Positions 35,472 to 46,040 are shown, counted from the stretch's first letter. The stretch is DNA of 64,000 bases from an uncultured Lachnospiraceae bacterium (GCA_947629525.1 CANREB010000006.1:1-64000); one strand, 5' to 3'. Numbers and translations: made by a program. The notes: generated by a model from the letters alone, not told the origin.

Positions 35472-37556
35472 ATGAAAAAAACAAATTTCAGTACGAAACT
35501 GGTATGTTATATCGTTGTTGTGTCGCTGCTTGCACTTTTGATAAGCACACTGATGATACGTGATAAGATGACAGATATACTTGAAGACAATATGCGTCTT
35601 ACCAGTCAGCAGACAATGGATGAGGCGGTTGCAAGCTTTCAGCGCTATGCAAAGACACTGAGCCTGCCGATCGACCTGATGTGCAGGAGTAATGATTTTA
35701 AGAAATTGGACGAAGAATATGACGACCGCATCAAGGGAGTTGAAGATTCTCTTCTGAGCGCGCTTAAGGTTATCCCGAGTTCCGAAAGGACTTATTACGC
35801 GACGGCAAGCGGCAAATATATCAGGGCTAAAATGGTAGTCTCTGAGGATGGAAAGAAAACGGGAGATTATGTGGAACAGGACGGAGTTGATAATTCACAG
35901 CAGGTATGGTATGCCGACTCGCTCGGACTTGGTTCACGAAATACTGTGTTTTCAAATTTCACCGTTCCGTATGTTAATGACGACGGCGTGGAAGTATTTA
36001 CTGTTTCGCAGGATATAAAAGCAAGCGATATACACGTCGGAGTTATTGCTATGGACGTCAATGTTCAGGTGCTTGAAGAGTACATAAACGATATTCAGCT
36101 TATGAACACAGGTTTCACGTTCCTTGCAGATACGGACGGAAACATTATAATCAACAACGACAAAAATGCGGTAGTACAGTCGGGCGCATCCGAGATACCT
36201 GTCTGGAACGATCTGATTGCGGGACTTGATGAGTATATGGCATCGCTGACCGAGGAGGAAGCAGCCGATGCAAATCCGCTGTCAAGCGCGATGTGTGAGA
36301 TCGGAGGGGATAAATATTGTGTTACCCTTATTCACGATTCGATAACGGGATGGTATCTTGTGGGGCTTATCAACGAGGCTGATGAACTGGCGGGAAGCTT
36401 TAACAAGATAAACATCATATCGATCATATGCGTTATTATAGCGCTTGTATTATCAGTTATCGTAGCGCTCATTATCGCATATTCAATTTCAAAAGAGCTT
36501 AAAAAACTTCACAGCGCGACAGACCGCATGGCAGAGGGAAATCTTTCGACGAAGCTTGAGATAAAGCGCAGGGATGAATTCGGTCAGCTCGAGCATAATT
36601 TTAATGTGATGATGGACAGTATTTCTGGTCTTATCAAAAATGTAGAGGGCAACTCGGAAGAGATATTTGAAATCGCCAAGGCAGTAATGGATGTGTCGGA
36701 AAATACCAAGGAGATTACGGAACAAGTAACAGAGGCGATAGGGAGCGTGGCACAAGGCGCGACGGAGCAGGCACAAAGCACTTCGGAAGCAAACGTTGAA
36801 GTTGAGAAACTTGCGGAAAACCTTGAGATGTCAAAAGAGAAGATAGAGCGCATCAGTGAAAAATCAAGAGACACGGAACAGATAGGCATCAAAGGAACCG
36901 GAATATTAAAAGAACTTATCAGTAAATCCGAAAAGGCAAAAGTAAATTCAGACGAATCGATAGCGACGATGACGGAGATGCTTAAGTCGATAGAAAAGAT
37001 CAATTATATTTCAGACGCGATCGCGGATATCACTTCGCAGACAAATCTTCTCTCGCTTAATGCCAGCATTGAGGCGGCAAGAGCAGGAGAGAGCGGAAAA
37101 GGCTTTGCGGTAGTAGCGGATGAGATCAGAAAGCTTGCCGATCAGTCAAGAGAGTCAACTGAGGAGATAAAGAGCATCCTTTTGGAGATAACAAACAATT
37201 CAAACCATGTTGAGAGCAGCCTTGAAGAAAGCGGCGTCATTCAGGAAGAACAGCAGAAATCCATCAAGGAAACACAGGAATTGTTTGTCGAGATCGAACA
37301 ATCGGTCAAAGAGCTGTTATCCGCGGTTGAAGATATCGAAAAACTCAATCGTGAGATGGACGCGGCAAGAGACAATGTAGTACAGCGTATGGACAGCATA
37401 GCTTCCGTATCGGAAACGTCAGCGGCGGCTACGCAGCAGGTAAATGCTTCCGCAGAGCAGGTAAATGATACGATGGCTCAGGTTGCGGAACATGCGAAAA
37501 TGCTTGACGAGATCGTAAACCGTCTTGGCGATTCGATCAGGCAGTTTAAACTTTAA
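35472..37556 (+). CDS. Methyl-accepting chemotaxis protein with double-Cache sensor
   Basis: Transmembrane helix [19 protein letters not shown] (about 11-29), an extracellular region of about 280 residues with the double-Cache pattern ([59 protein letters not shown]), a second helix near 315-340, then HAMP and a signalling domain with [20 protein letters not shown]. dCache receptors commonly bind amino acids; ligand not deducible here. Length 694. RBS ATGGAGG. Downstream lie a structured element and terminator. Confidence 0.95.
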   Translation: MKKTNFSTKLVCYIVVVSLLALLISTLMIRDKMTDILEDNMRLTSQQTMDEAVASFQRYAKTLSLPIDLMCRSNDFKKLDEEYDDRIKGVEDSLLSALKVIPSSERTYYATASGKYIRAKMVVSEDGKKTGDYVEQDGVDNSQQVWYADSLGLGSRNTVFSNFTVPYVNDDGVEVFTVSQDIKASDIHVGVIAMDVNVQVLEEYINDIQLMNTGFTFLADTDGNIIINNDKNAVVQSGASEIPVWNDLIAGLDEYMASLTEEEAADANPLSSAMCEIGGDKYCVTLIHDSITGWYLVGLINEADELAGSFNKINIISIICVIIALVLSVIVALIIAYSISKELKKLHSATDRMAEGNLSTKLEIKRRDEFGQLEHNFNVMMDSISGLIKNVEGNSEEIFEIAKAVMDVSENTKEITEQVTEAIGSVAQGATEQAQSTSEANVEVEKLAENLEMSKEKIERISEKSRDTEQIGIKGTGILKELISKSEKAKVNSDESIATMTEMLKSIEKINYISDAIADITSQTNLLSLNASIEAARAGESGKGFAVVADEIRKLADQSRESTEEIKSILLEITNNSNHVESSLEESGVIQEEQQKSIKETQELFVEIEQSVKELLSAVEDIEKLNREMDAARDNVVQRMDSIASVSETSAAATQQVNASAEQVNDTMAQVAEHAKMLDEIVNRLGDSIRQFKL

Positions 37557-37583
37557 GAAAAGTCCCTTCTTGCCGCGCGGACA

Positions 37584-37654
37584 GATACCGCTCAAATATT
37601 CTGAATATGGTTTGCCAAGCTGCGTTTGGAACAGCCTTTCGCAGCTTCGGTATC
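37584..37654 (+). other. Three-way-junction-like RNA element upstream of potA
   Basis: The closing stem GATACCG (37584-37590) / CGGTATC (37648-37654) encloses ATATTC-T-GAATAT and a perfect AAGCTGCG (37617-37624) / CGCAGCTT (37640-37647) hairpin. The whole lies in the 3' flank of the chemoreceptor gene, ahead of a terminator and the pot promoter. No ORF. I cannot match it to a known RNA class. Confidence 0.5.
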
Positions 37655-37705
37655 GCCATAGCCCCCCCGCCAAACTCATTACAACATAATACACGGAAAA
37701 ATGCC

Positions 37706-37740
37706 AACGAGTACCCCGGATAAACTCGTTTTATTTTTTT
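37706..37740 (+). terminator. Terminator before the pot operon
   Basis: AACGAGT (37706-37712) / ACTCGTT (37724-37730) followed by TTATTTTTTT. Confidence 0.75.
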
Positions 37741-37741
37741 G

Positions 37742-37770
37742 TGGTAAATATATAAAAGAGATGCTATAAT
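37742..37770 (+). promoter_or_regulatory. Extended -10 promoter of the pot operon
   Basis: TGCTATAAT (37762-37770), an extended -10 with perfect TATAAT; the -35 (TGGTAA, 37742-37747, 17-bp spacing) is poor, as is common with extended -10 promoters. Confidence 0.6.
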
Positions 37771-37845
37771 CAAATGGTGTATCATGGCGGACGCGCCAAA
37801 TGCGAATTTCATAAAATCATTACGGTAGAGAGGAGAAGGCAATAA

Positions 37846-39423
37846 ATGCAGGAGAAAAAACTGATAGAATTTCGCAATATTGTGAAAAGTTTTGACAATC
37901 AGATCGTTTTAAAAGGCGTGAGCCTTGACATTTATGAAAATGAATTTGTGACACTCTTAGGACCTAGCGGATGCGGTAAAACGACGCTTCTGAGGATCCT
38001 CGGGGGTTTTTTAAGTGCTGATGAGGGTCAGGTGATATTTGACGGGGAAGAGATCAATGACAAACCGCCCTACAAAAGAGAGGTCAACACTGTATTCCAG
38101 AAATACGCGTTGTTTCCGCACTTAAATGTGTATGAGAACATTGCATTCGGACTTAAGATCAAAAAAATGGGAAAAGACGTTATCGAGCAGAAAGTAATGA
38201 AGATGCTTAAACTTATCGGGCTTGAAGGATATGAAAAGAAGAATACAAGCCTTTTATCCGGAGGGCAGCAGCAGAGGGTAGCTATTGCCCGCGCTCTTGT
38301 AAACGAACCGAAAGTGCTGCTTTTGGATGAGCCGCTTGCTGCGCTTGATTTGAAACTGCGCAAAGAGATGCAGTATGAATTAAAGCGTATTCAGCAGGAG
38401 GTCGGGATAACGTTCATATTTGTCACGCACGATCAGGAGGAGGCGCTTACAATGTCTGACAAGATCGTCGTCATCCGCAACGGTGAGATACAGCAGATAG
38501 GGACGCCGCAGGAGATATATAATGAACCTGCCAACAGATATGTCGCTAACTTTATCGGTGAGAGCAATATTATTCAGGGAACGATGATAGACGATTACAA
38601 AGTGCGTTTTGATGATATCACATTCGACTGTGTGGATTACGGTTATAAACAGAACGAGCCTGTCGATGTGGTCATCCGTCCCGAAGATATTGATATCGTT
38701 GACGTAAAAGACGGCAAGATGACGGGAGAAGTCCTGAGCGTACTGTTCAAAGGCGTACATTATGAGATTATGGTAGAAACTGTCGCCGGTACAAAAGTAA
38801 CGGTAAATATGCATGTGACCCAGAACAGGGATGCGGTAAGCGACGATGGAAAAGAAAAGATGAGCGCGACAGACTTTTACGTAGATATAGAGGATGTGAA
38901 AAAGCTTGACGACAAGGAGATCATAGCCCGCTCAAACGCGCAGGCATGGAATCCTGTCAGCGATGAGTATATTTCTTTTTCAAAAATCGAGTATGAACTG
39001 GAAGAAAAAGAAGGGGATTATCCTGTCAGATTTTCAACATCGGGCGGATTTAGCATTGAGCGCACCATACATGTGGTCAATCAGCCGTTTGTCAGAAACG
39101 AAAAGGCAAACGAGGGCGTTATGGCATTTAACTTTATGACTACCGTTGACGAGATCAAAGAGTCACAGGCGCTGGATGTAGATATAAAGACATGGGCAAA
39201 TGCGCAGGCATGGAAACTGAGCAACGAGAATGAAAATGTAGATATCACGGTCGATTACGATTTTGACCCTGACAGTATCACAGAGGGAATTTACCCGATC
39301 ACGTTCTGGACACCGGGGCGTGAATTTAAAATACATACTACGGATTATACGGAAGAAGGTCAGGAGGTCGGACTGACATTTTTCCCCGAAGATATTCATG
39401 TAATGTCAAGGTTGGAGTATTAA
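37846..39423 (+). CDS. potA: Spermidine/putrescine ABC transporter ATPase with insertion in the TOBE domain
   Basis: Cytoplasmic ATPase energising polyamine uptake. Walker A is GPSGCGKTT (39-47), signature LSGGQQQR (137-144), Walker B VLLLDEP (157-163), switch His 195. The TOBE regulatory domain starts near 275 ([12 protein letters not shown]) and its expected last strand [12 protein letters not shown] appears only at 509-520. Between lie about 150-170 extra residues with two repeats, each starting NAQAW (364-368, 452-456) and ending G-x-YP-x-x-F-x-T-x-G-x-F. PotA is usually about 350-380 residues; this is 525. RBS AGAGGAGAAGG. First gene of the operon. Confidence 0.94.
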   Translation: MQEKKLIEFRNIVKSFDNQIVLKGVSLDIYENEFVTLLGPSGCGKTTLLRILGGFLSADEGQVIFDGEEINDKPPYKREVNTVFQKYALFPHLNVYENIAFGLKIKKMGKDVIEQKVMKMLKLIGLEGYEKKNTSLLSGGQQQRVAIARALVNEPKVLLLDEPLAALDLKLRKEMQYELKRIQQEVGITFIFVTHDQEEALTMSDKIVVIRNGEIQQIGTPQEIYNEPANRYVANFIGESNIIQGTMIDDYKVRFDDITFDCVDYGYKQNEPVDVVIRPEDIDIVDVKDGKMTGEVLSVLFKGVHYEIMVETVAGTKVTVNMHVTQNRDAVSDDGKEKMSATDFYVDIEDVKKLDDKEIIARSNAQAWNPVSDEYISFSKIEYELEEKEGDYPVRFSTSGGFSIERTIHVVNQPFVRNEKANEGVMAFNFMTTVDEIKESQALDVDIKTWANAQAWKLSNENENVDITVDYDFDPDSITEGIYPITFWTPGREFKIHTTDYTEEGQEVGLTFFPEDIHVMSRLEY

Positions 39424-39424
39424 T

Positions 39425-40270
39425 ATGAAGAAGTTTTCACAATTGGCAATTCCCTATATTGTGTGGGCTGTGATCATGCTGGTGCTTCCGATGGCGCTGA
39501 TCGCGTTTTATTCCGTGACAAAACCCGGCAACAGCATTTTTTCATTCTCAGTCACACTGGAACATTACGTCACATTTTTTACCGACCCTGATTTTTTGAA
39601 AATTTTGTGGCGTTCACTGTGGATTGCAGTCAAGACAACGATAATCTGTCTTTTGATCGGTTATCCTGCGGCATATTTCATATCAAGATGCGATGAGCGT
39701 CTGCAGAGCAGGCTTATACTCTGCATCACGATACCTATGTGGATCAATATGCTGGTAAGGACGTATGCATGGATAGGTCTTTTGGCAGAAGGAGGACTGA
39801 TCCAGAGAATATTCGCCTTTTTCGTGCCCGGCGAAAAAGAGCTTTTATATACGGAAGGCGCCGTCCTTTTAGGAATGGTATACAACTTCCTTCCGTTTAT
39901 GATACTTCAGATAAATACATCTCTTTGTAAGATGGATACGGCGCTTCTTGAGGCGGGTGCCGACTTAGGCGCAGACCCGATGCAGACTTTTGCACGGGTT
40001 ACGCTTCCGCTGTCACTTCCCGGGGTGGTGAATGGCATTACCTTAGTATTTTTACCGGCGGTAAGTTCATTCTTTATACCTAAGCTTTTGGGAGGCGGAC
40101 AGTATTTCCTGATCGGTAATATGATCGAAAATCAGTTTATCACAGTGGGCGAGTGGAATTTCGGCAGTGCCGTTTCTATGGTAATGGCATTTATCATGAT
40201 GCTGCTTATGGCTCTTGTGCGCAAACTGGAGAATAAAAATCATGGCGGACAGGAGGAACAGGATTTATGA
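39425..40270 (+). CDS. potB: Spermidine/putrescine ABC transporter permease PotB
   Basis: Inner-membrane permease with about six transmembrane helices, starting IPYIVWAVIMLVLPMALIAFY. The EAA coupling loop that docks on the ATPase is EAGADLGADPMQTFARVTLP (near 178-197). It begins 1 bp after potA and overlaps potCD by 4 bases (ATGA), so translation is coupled. Length 281 is normal. Together with PotA and PotC-D it forms the polyamine importer. Confidence 0.95.
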   Translation: MKKFSQLAIPYIVWAVIMLVLPMALIAFYSVTKPGNSIFSFSVTLEHYVTFFTDPDFLKILWRSLWIAVKTTIICLLIGYPAAYFISRCDERLQSRLILCITIPMWINMLVRTYAWIGLLAEGGLIQRIFAFFVPGEKELLYTEGAVLLGMVYNFLPFMILQINTSLCKMDTALLEAGADLGADPMQTFARVTLPLSLPGVVNGITLVFLPAVSSFFIPKLLGGGQYFLIGNMIENQFITVGEWNFGSAVSMVMAFIMMLLMALVRKLENKNHGGQEEQDL

Positions 40271-42159
40271 AAAAAGGAAAACGTCCCATTGGTAAGATAC
40301 TGATGGTCCTCATTGTTGCGTTCTTTTATCTGCCTATTATCTATATGATCGTATTCTCGTTTAATGAGGGACGGTCGCTGACGGGATTTACAGGTTTTTC
40401 ACTGCGCTGGTATGCGCGCATGCTGGAATCAAGGACTATGATGGAAGCATTGTACACGACATTTTCGGTAGCTTTGATAGCGACGCTTGTCTCGACGGTA
40501 GTCGGTACTGTTTCCGCTATCGGTCTTGGCAAATCAAATAAAGTGATCCGTAATATTATGGAGCAGGTTGACAATCTGCCTATGATGAATCCGGAGATCG
40601 TGACGGCTATCGGTTTTATGCTCTTGTTCATCACTTTCCGCGTGGACAAAGGATACCTGACGATGCTGCTTGCACATATAGCGTTCTGCATACCGTATGT
40701 GATCCTGTCGGTTATGCCGAAGATACGCTCTTTGGATCCTAATATTGCGGACGCGGCAATGGACTTGGGGGCTACTCCGCTGCAGGCGATGACAAAAGTC
40801 ATCATACCGCAGATCACGCCGGGGATAATAGCGGGCGCTTTGATTGCATTTACTATGTCTGTTGACGATTTTATCATTTCCTATTTTGCCACAGGCGGAG
40901 GGGTAAAGAATTTAAGCATGGTGGTCTACACCATGAGCAAGCGTATTAATCCCAGTATTAATGCGGCTTCTACGTTAATGGTCGTCATTATTACGTTTGT
41001 GCTGATACTTGTAAATGTAATATCCGCAACAGCAGCAAAACGCAAGAACTCAGTCGAGATTAAAAAACGTAAGATATTAGTGCCTGCTGCGGCGGTTTTG
41101 GCGGCATTGACTGTGCTTGTCGTGTTTTTACATGCAGGCGGCGATTCAAAAGAGCGTCCTTTTGAAGGTCAGACTCTGCATATTTATACATGGGGAGAGT
41201 ACACAGGCGAAAATATCATAGGCAATTTTGAAGAAGAAACAGGCGCTAAGGTGATACTGGAAACCTTTGACTCAAATGAGCAGATGTATATAAAGGTTGC
41301 AAACGGCGAATCTTTTGACATTCTCGTTCCCAGTGATTATATGATACAAAGGCTGATTTCGGAAGGGTATCTTCAAAAGCTTGATAAGTCAAAGCTGAGC
41401 GGGCTTGATAATCTGACCGCGTCTGTAAAAAATCTGCCATACGATCCGGAAAATGAATATTCCGTGCCTTATTTTTGGGGTACTGTAGGTATTGTATATG
41501 ATACGACGAAAGTGGACGAAAGCGACTTGGAACGTGAAGGATTTAATATCTTTCTGGACGAAAAATACCGTGGCGATATATACCTTTATGATTCGGAGCG
41601 TGACAGTTTTATGATGGCGCTTAAGGCTCTGGGATATTCCATGAATACGGAAAACACGGATGAAATTCAGGAAGCGTTTGACTGGCTCGTGCAGTGCGTG
41701 CAGACAATGGAGCCTGAGATAGTGACAGATGAGATAATTGATAATATGGTACAGGGGCGAAAGGCTTTGGGACTTATTTATTCAGGGGATGCCACTTACG
41801 TTATGTCTGAAAACGAAGATATGGGATTTTATCTGCCTCAGACGGGGACTAATCTCTGGTCTGACGCTATGGTCATTCCCGCCAATGCAAAAAATCCTGA
41901 GCTTGCCCAAGCGTTTATTAATTATGCCTGTGATTATGACGGAGCTTATGACAATTCAAGCTATGTAGGTTACACCTCGGCAAACGAAGAAGTCATGGAG
42001 GTGCTGTCAGGCGAAGGCGGCGACTTTGAAGGGATAGACGCGTATATCCCGAGAACCGACAACGATATGGATGAAGTCTTTGAATATAATGAAAATACAA
42101 GAAAGCTCATCAGCAATCTGTGGAGCCGTGTAAAGATCGCGGCGAGCAACGCGGAATAA
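40267..42159 (+). CDS. potCD: Fused permease PotC and polyamine-binding protein PotD
   Basis: Residues 1-260 are a PotC permease with six helices and the EAA loop DAAMDLGATPLQAMTKVIIP. After a charged linker (AAKRKNSVEIKKRK) a further membrane helix (about 272-292: VPAAAVLAALTVLVVFLHAG) leads into a complete PotD-type binding protein (about 298-630) starting LHIYTWGEYTGENI with VPSDYMIQRL and YFWGTVGIVYDT. The binding domain is thus tethered outside the membrane to the permease instead of being a lipoprotein. Such potC-potD fusions occur in some Firmicutes. Last gene of the operon. Confidence 0.94.
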   Translation: MKKGKRPIGKILMVLIVAFFYLPIIYMIVFSFNEGRSLTGFTGFSLRWYARMLESRTMMEALYTTFSVALIATLVSTVVGTVSAIGLGKSNKVIRNIMEQVDNLPMMNPEIVTAIGFMLLFITFRVDKGYLTMLLAHIAFCIPYVILSVMPKIRSLDPNIADAAMDLGATPLQAMTKVIIPQITPGIIAGALIAFTMSVDDFIISYFATGGGVKNLSMVVYTMSKRINPSINAASTLMVVIITFVLILVNVISATAAKRKNSVEIKKRKILVPAAAVLAALTVLVVFLHAGGDSKERPFEGQTLHIYTWGEYTGENIIGNFEEETGAKVILETFDSNEQMYIKVANGESFDILVPSDYMIQRLISEGYLQKLDKSKLSGLDNLTASVKNLPYDPENEYSVPYFWGTVGIVYDTTKVDESDLEREGFNIFLDEKYRGDIYLYDSERDSFMMALKALGYSMNTENTDEIQEAFDWLVQCVQTMEPEIVTDEIIDNMVQGRKALGLIYSGDATYVMSENEDMGFYLPQTGTNLWSDAMVIPANAKNPELAQAFINYACDYDGAYDNSSYVGYTSANEEVMEVLSGEGGDFEGIDAYIPRTDNDMDEVFEYNENTRKLISNLWSRVKIAASNAE

Positions 42160-42192
42160 GAAACTAAAAATACCTAAATTTGCCCTAAATAG

Positions 42193-42221
42193 TTGCATAT
42201 TTTAAGTAAATTTGTTATTAT
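42193..42221 (+). promoter_or_regulatory. Candidate promoter of the second LacI-type gene
   Basis: TTGCAT (42193-42198), 17 bp, TATTAT (42216-42221). Confidence 0.45.
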
Positions 42222-42261
42222 ATGAGATATAAACTATTTATATCCGTATTGGGGGAATTTT

Positions 42262-43281
42262 ATGGTAAAGCAGGTAAAACTTGCCGACATAGCGCAAAAA
42301 CTCGGGGTAAGCATTGTGACTGTATCAAAAGCGCTTTCGGGTCAAAAGGGAGTAAGCGAAGAACTCAGGGCAAAGATAAAGACGCTTGCCGACGAAATGG
42401 GTTATGTGCCTATTCATATGCAGCAGGGTGAAAGGTCAAAGACATATACGATCGGCGTTATAACGTTTGAGACTTATTTCAAGCAGTTTGAATCTTTCTA
42501 CTGGAAGATGTATCAGGAACTTGCAACGCGGGCAGTCAGGCAGAACTGTTTTACAATGCTTGAGGTGATACCGGCTCAGGATGAAAATACGGGTGTGCCC
42601 GCAAAACTCATTGAAGAAGAGCGGGCTGATGGCATTATAATAATCGGAAAACCTAAAAAAGAATATCTGAAAATACTCTGTCAGAATAAAAAGAAGCCGA
42701 TGGTCTTTTTGGATTTCTATGACAATGAGCATATGATCGATTCTGTGATATCCGACGGATTTTACGGCGCGTATCAACTGACGGACTATCTTATCAGAAA
42801 AGGGCACACGCGCATTGCCTTTGTCGGTACGGTTTTGTATACGGGAAGCATCACTGACAGATATTTCGGATATTGCAGAGCGCTTCTTGAGAACGGGATA
42901 GAATACCGCGACGACTGGATCATACAGGACAGAGATTATAAAGACGGCGTTATAGGGCTTGGATATGAGTTTAAGTTTCCGCATGACATGCCGACGGCGT
43001 TTGTGTGCAACAATGATGTCACAGCATATGCCCTTATCAGGCAGCTTGAACAAAAAGGCTATAAAGTGCCCGACGATATATCCGTTGCGGGATATGATGA
43101 TTACCTTCATCCCTCATGCGGTGAATCAAACATCACCACATATCTTGTTGATACAAGGGAGATGGCAAAGACGGCGCTGTCATGCATACTTAAACTGATA
43201 GAAAACCTCACGGTAAATACAAATATCCATGTTGTGAACGGCAGGATCATTGAGCGCAGCACGGTCAGAAAGATCAAGTGA
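42262..43281 (+). CDS. LacI-family regulator, probably of the mannan locus
   Basis: DNA-binding head VKLADIAQKLGVSIVTVSKALSG (about 5-27) and hinge (RAKIKTLADEMGYVP) are followed by a sugar-binding domain with TIGVITFETYF, DGIIIIGKPKKEY, GHTRIAFVGT and ISVAGYDDY. RBS TTGGGGGAA. The stop overlaps the convergent GH2 gene by 8 bases. Its position at the edge of the mannan genes, and a lac-operator-like palindrome in the GH2-GH26 intergenic region, make mannooligosaccharide control the best guess. Confidence 0.9.
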   Translation: MVKQVKLADIAQKLGVSIVTVSKALSGQKGVSEELRAKIKTLADEMGYVPIHMQQGERSKTYTIGVITFETYFKQFESFYWKMYQELATRAVRQNCFTMLEVIPAQDENTGVPAKLIEEERADGIIIIGKPKKEYLKILCQNKKKPMVFLDFYDNEHMIDSVISDGFYGAYQLTDYLIRKGHTRIAFVGTVLYTGSITDRYFGYCRALLENGIEYRDDWIIQDRDYKDGVIGLGYEFKFPHDMPTAFVCNNDVTAYALIRQLEQKGYKVPDDISVAGYDDYLHPSCGESNITTYLVDTREMAKTALSCILKLIENLTVNTNIHVVNGRIIERSTVRKIK

Positions 43282-45997
43282 AAAATTTATCCATAATCTC
43301 AATATCGACACTTTGGGCGGGAGCAAATTTATCTGACGCTGCATAATCCGCGAGGCTTTTTAGAAGCCATTGGCAGGTGACGGACTTGCTGTTTATGATA
43401 TCTGCCGTGCAGACAAGAAGGCTTCCGCCCCCTGCATTTATTTCAAAGATCGTGGCAAGGCTGTGGTTACGCTTGCAATTATCGATTGTGCGTACTATCG
43501 GATCGATATCTAAGCCGTCGATTATCAGAGTTCTTGAACAGCTTACGATGTCGTACCACTGCGCTGTTGAATATGTCTCTGACGCAAACTGCGAAAGGGC
43601 AGGATGCCCGTTGTCGATAAGCAGACCGAGTGTTCCTACGGGAAGCGGCTTATTCATTGATTCTGAAATAGAGCTGAACATAGGATAATTCCAAAAGTCG
43701 GTACAATAAGTACCCTCGATGGAATTATCCTTATTCAGATAACGGGGGACAAAGAGTACCCTTTTTTTATTGGAAAGAGCGTCCTTTGCATGGCGCCACT
43801 CGTCTGTAATGACAATGCTGTTATTATCGCTGCATACCGAATCAGACGGGTATATCCAAAGTGTGTATTTGTTTGTTATATCTTTGTATGTGAGCGTGAG
43901 GACGGCTTTTTGTGAAATATCCGTGTGCGGTATAATAAATTCCGCTGTTCCTATGTCAAAAACGCCTCCTTCAAAGGTTCCATTTGACGAAACGGTTTTA
44001 AAAATCTGTTCCGAGCCGTCACAGGAAAGGCATAAAGTGATCTCGGGGTCAACGTCTGCAAGTTGTGAATATGTGTAAAGTTTAACGTTTACGGACATTT
44101 TTTCACCGGAAGTATAGACAAATTTTTTCATGCAGCCAAGCAGTACCTTGTCGGAGCAAAATCCACGCCATTCATCTTCACTTATCAGTCCTTTGTTTTC
44201 CATAAAAGCATTCAGTATTCCGACAAAGGCAGACCCCTGACCTGTGAAGTCCTGCAGATCCAAAAGCTGGAAACCACACAAAGCACTTGTCCTTAACGCA
44301 GTCTCAAGCTCATTTTTGTAACACTCTGCGGCAAAACGCCCCGACGCTCTGAAATAACTGTCGGCAAGGTCTACAAGTCCCGCGTCGTCAAGCCTTTCAC
44401 GAAAGATCTCAAGATTGTATGGTTTAAGTACTCCAAGATATTTGCGTATCTCTTTATAGTCGGGATACATGAAATACTGACCGACCTCATGCGATACGAC
44501 AGGTATCCGCGGAATTAATTCGCCGTCTGTCGCATCCGCGGAAACCGTTTTCACGCCTGTACCATACTGGATTTCTATTGATCCGCCGGAATGCTTTTCG
44601 TTTTTAAGCCGGCTGGGGTGTATGTTCTCGTCATATGTATAGTCCGAACAGGGAGCGCAAGTCTGTATATGTCCTAAAGGCGCGTCACACATAGCGTATG
44701 AACCGCGTATCAGGCGTTCTTTTGAAAAGCGTACTCCGACAAAAAAGTCGTCATTTTCGAGTACGCAGGGAACGAACTGAAAATTGTTTGAACCCTGTGT
44801 GTAAAGAGGGCGGCTGTCGTATTTTTTGTAACCGCCTAAAATATCATTAAGGCGTTCCTTGCTGCCCCAAAGTTCATTACCGAGTGACAGCGCAAAAAAT
44901 GAAGGGTGGTTTGCGAAAGCGTCAAGTATACGGTAGCCTTCGTCTATAAGGTATTGCTGCCCTTCGGTGATCTCGTCGTCGACCGTGCCCCAAAACGGCA
45001 GCTCAGGTTCAAGATAGATGCCGACGGCATCGGCAGCGCAGAATGCCGCTTCAGGCGGACAGCAGGTATGGAAGCGGTAGTGGTTTATCCCGTAACTTTT
45101 TGCTGTTTTAAATATGTCAGTCCAGCTTTTGACATCGCATGGTGCAGCACCTGTGAGCGGGAAGATCATACCGTCATGCTTTCCGCGCAGAAATATTCTC
45201 CTGCCGTTCAGGAGAAATCTGCCGTCCCTGACTGAGAACTCTCTCATTCCGAAGTCTGTTTTTTGAGTATGACCGCCGTATGATATCTCCATTGTATAGC
45301 TAAAAGGCGTATGCTCACTCCAAAGTTCTGCACCCTTCATTTCGTATATAAAACAGCCTTTGGAATCAAGAGTAAATTTTTCCTTTGGAAATCCATTTAC
45401 TACGGCTTCAATGTCTATGCTGTCGGAGCCGATGATTTCGTATGTTACTTTAACCTGTTCCAAGGCAGTGTCGGGGAAGATTTTGACATTTTCCAATCTG
45501 ATGCGCGGCTTGCACTCAATGTATACGCCTCCTGTTATTCCCAGCCAGTTAGTCTGTGTATCCCGCGATGTCATATGACCTCCGGGAACAGGATATGAAA
45601 TATTGTCTATCATGATCAGGATGCTCATATCATTTGTGGTGAAAAAAGGAGTGATATCGTATCTGTGCTGTGTGCATAAACTGTTCTGAGAACCTGCATA
45701 CTGACCGTTTATCCAGACACGGCTTACGCGAGTGCGCTCCAAAACAAGAAAAATATCACAGTCGCCGTTATCGGGAGAAAAGCTTACTGTGCGCTGATAA
45801 AGCGCATATCCCTCAAAACTGTACGGATCAGTGAGAAAGCCGTCGTTTCTTATAGGTATGATGGTCGGCTTCTTTTGCTGTGAAACAGTTGAGGGAAGAG
45901 TGATACTGTCGTTAAATTCGATATCGTTGATATCGGGCATTTCTTTGCTGAGTTTAAAGTTCCAGTCATGTTCTGTAAGATCATATCTTTGGGACAT
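43274..45997 (-). CDS. Glycoside hydrolase family 2 protein
   Basis: Retaining glycosidase with the GH2 layout: N-terminal sugar-binding jelly roll (about 10-165, ending NWLGITGGVYIE), immunoglobulin-like domain (about 170-255), TIM barrel (about 256-640) and a C-terminal region of some 270 residues. The acid/base is Glu 375 in SLGNELWG and the likely nucleophile is Glu 504 in VVSHEVGQY. No signal peptide, so cytoplasmic. The specificity is uncertain: the family includes beta-mannosidases, beta-galactosidases and beta-glucuronidases; context favours a mannan-derived substrate. Divergent from GH26, with an operator-like palindrome between. RBS AACGGAGG. Confidence 0.88.
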   Translation of the reverse strand: MSQRYDLTEHDWNFKLSKEMPDINDIEFNDSITLPSTVSQQKKPTIIPIRNDGFLTDPYSFEGYALYQRTVSFSPDNGDCDIFLVLERTRVSRVWINGQYAGSQNSLCTQHRYDITPFFTTNDMSILIMIDNISYPVPGGHMTSRDTQTNWLGITGGVYIECKPRIRLENVKIFPDTALEQVKVTYEIIGSDSIDIEAVVNGFPKEKFTLDSKGCFIYEMKGAELWSEHTPFSYTMEISYGGHTQKTDFGMREFSVRDGRFLLNGRRIFLRGKHDGMIFPLTGAAPCDVKSWTDIFKTAKSYGINHYRFHTCCPPEAAFCAADAVGIYLEPELPFWGTVDDEITEGQQYLIDEGYRILDAFANHPSFFALSLGNELWGSKERLNDILGGYKKYDSRPLYTQGSNNFQFVPCVLENDDFFVGVRFSKERLIRGSYAMCDAPLGHIQTCAPCSDYTYDENIHPSRLKNEKHSGGSIEIQYGTGVKTVSADATDGELIPRIPVVSHEVGQYFMYPDYKEIRKYLGVLKPYNLEIFRERLDDAGLVDLADSYFRASGRFAAECYKNELETALRTSALCGFQLLDLQDFTGQGSAFVGILNAFMENKGLISEDEWRGFCSDKVLLGCMKKFVYTSGEKMSVNVKLYTYSQLADVDPEITLCLSCDGSEQIFKTVSSNGTFEGGVFDIGTAEFIIPHTDISQKAVLTLTYKDITNKYTLWIYPSDSVCSDNNSIVITDEWRHAKDALSNKKRVLFVPRYLNKDNSIEGTYCTDFWNYPMFSSISESMNKPLPVGTLGLLIDNGHPALSQFASETYSTAQWYDIVSCSRTLIIDGLDIDPIVRTIDNCKRNHSLATIFEINAGGGSLLVCTADIINSKSVTCQWLLKSLADYAASDKFAPAQSVDIEIMDKFFT

Positions 45998-46040
45998 TTT
46001 TATTCCTCCGTTTCTAAAGAAAAGCGTGATTTATGGATTA

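Noticed and set aside
41041..41170. Frameshift joining separate potC and potD
   Set aside because: The frame runs unbroken through a charged linker and an extra membrane helix, so a true fusion is more likely than a sequencing error.
42436..43110. Minus-strand open frame (224 codons) opposite the second LacI gene
   Set aside because: Shadow of a clear LacI-family gene; no known motif or ribosome binding site.
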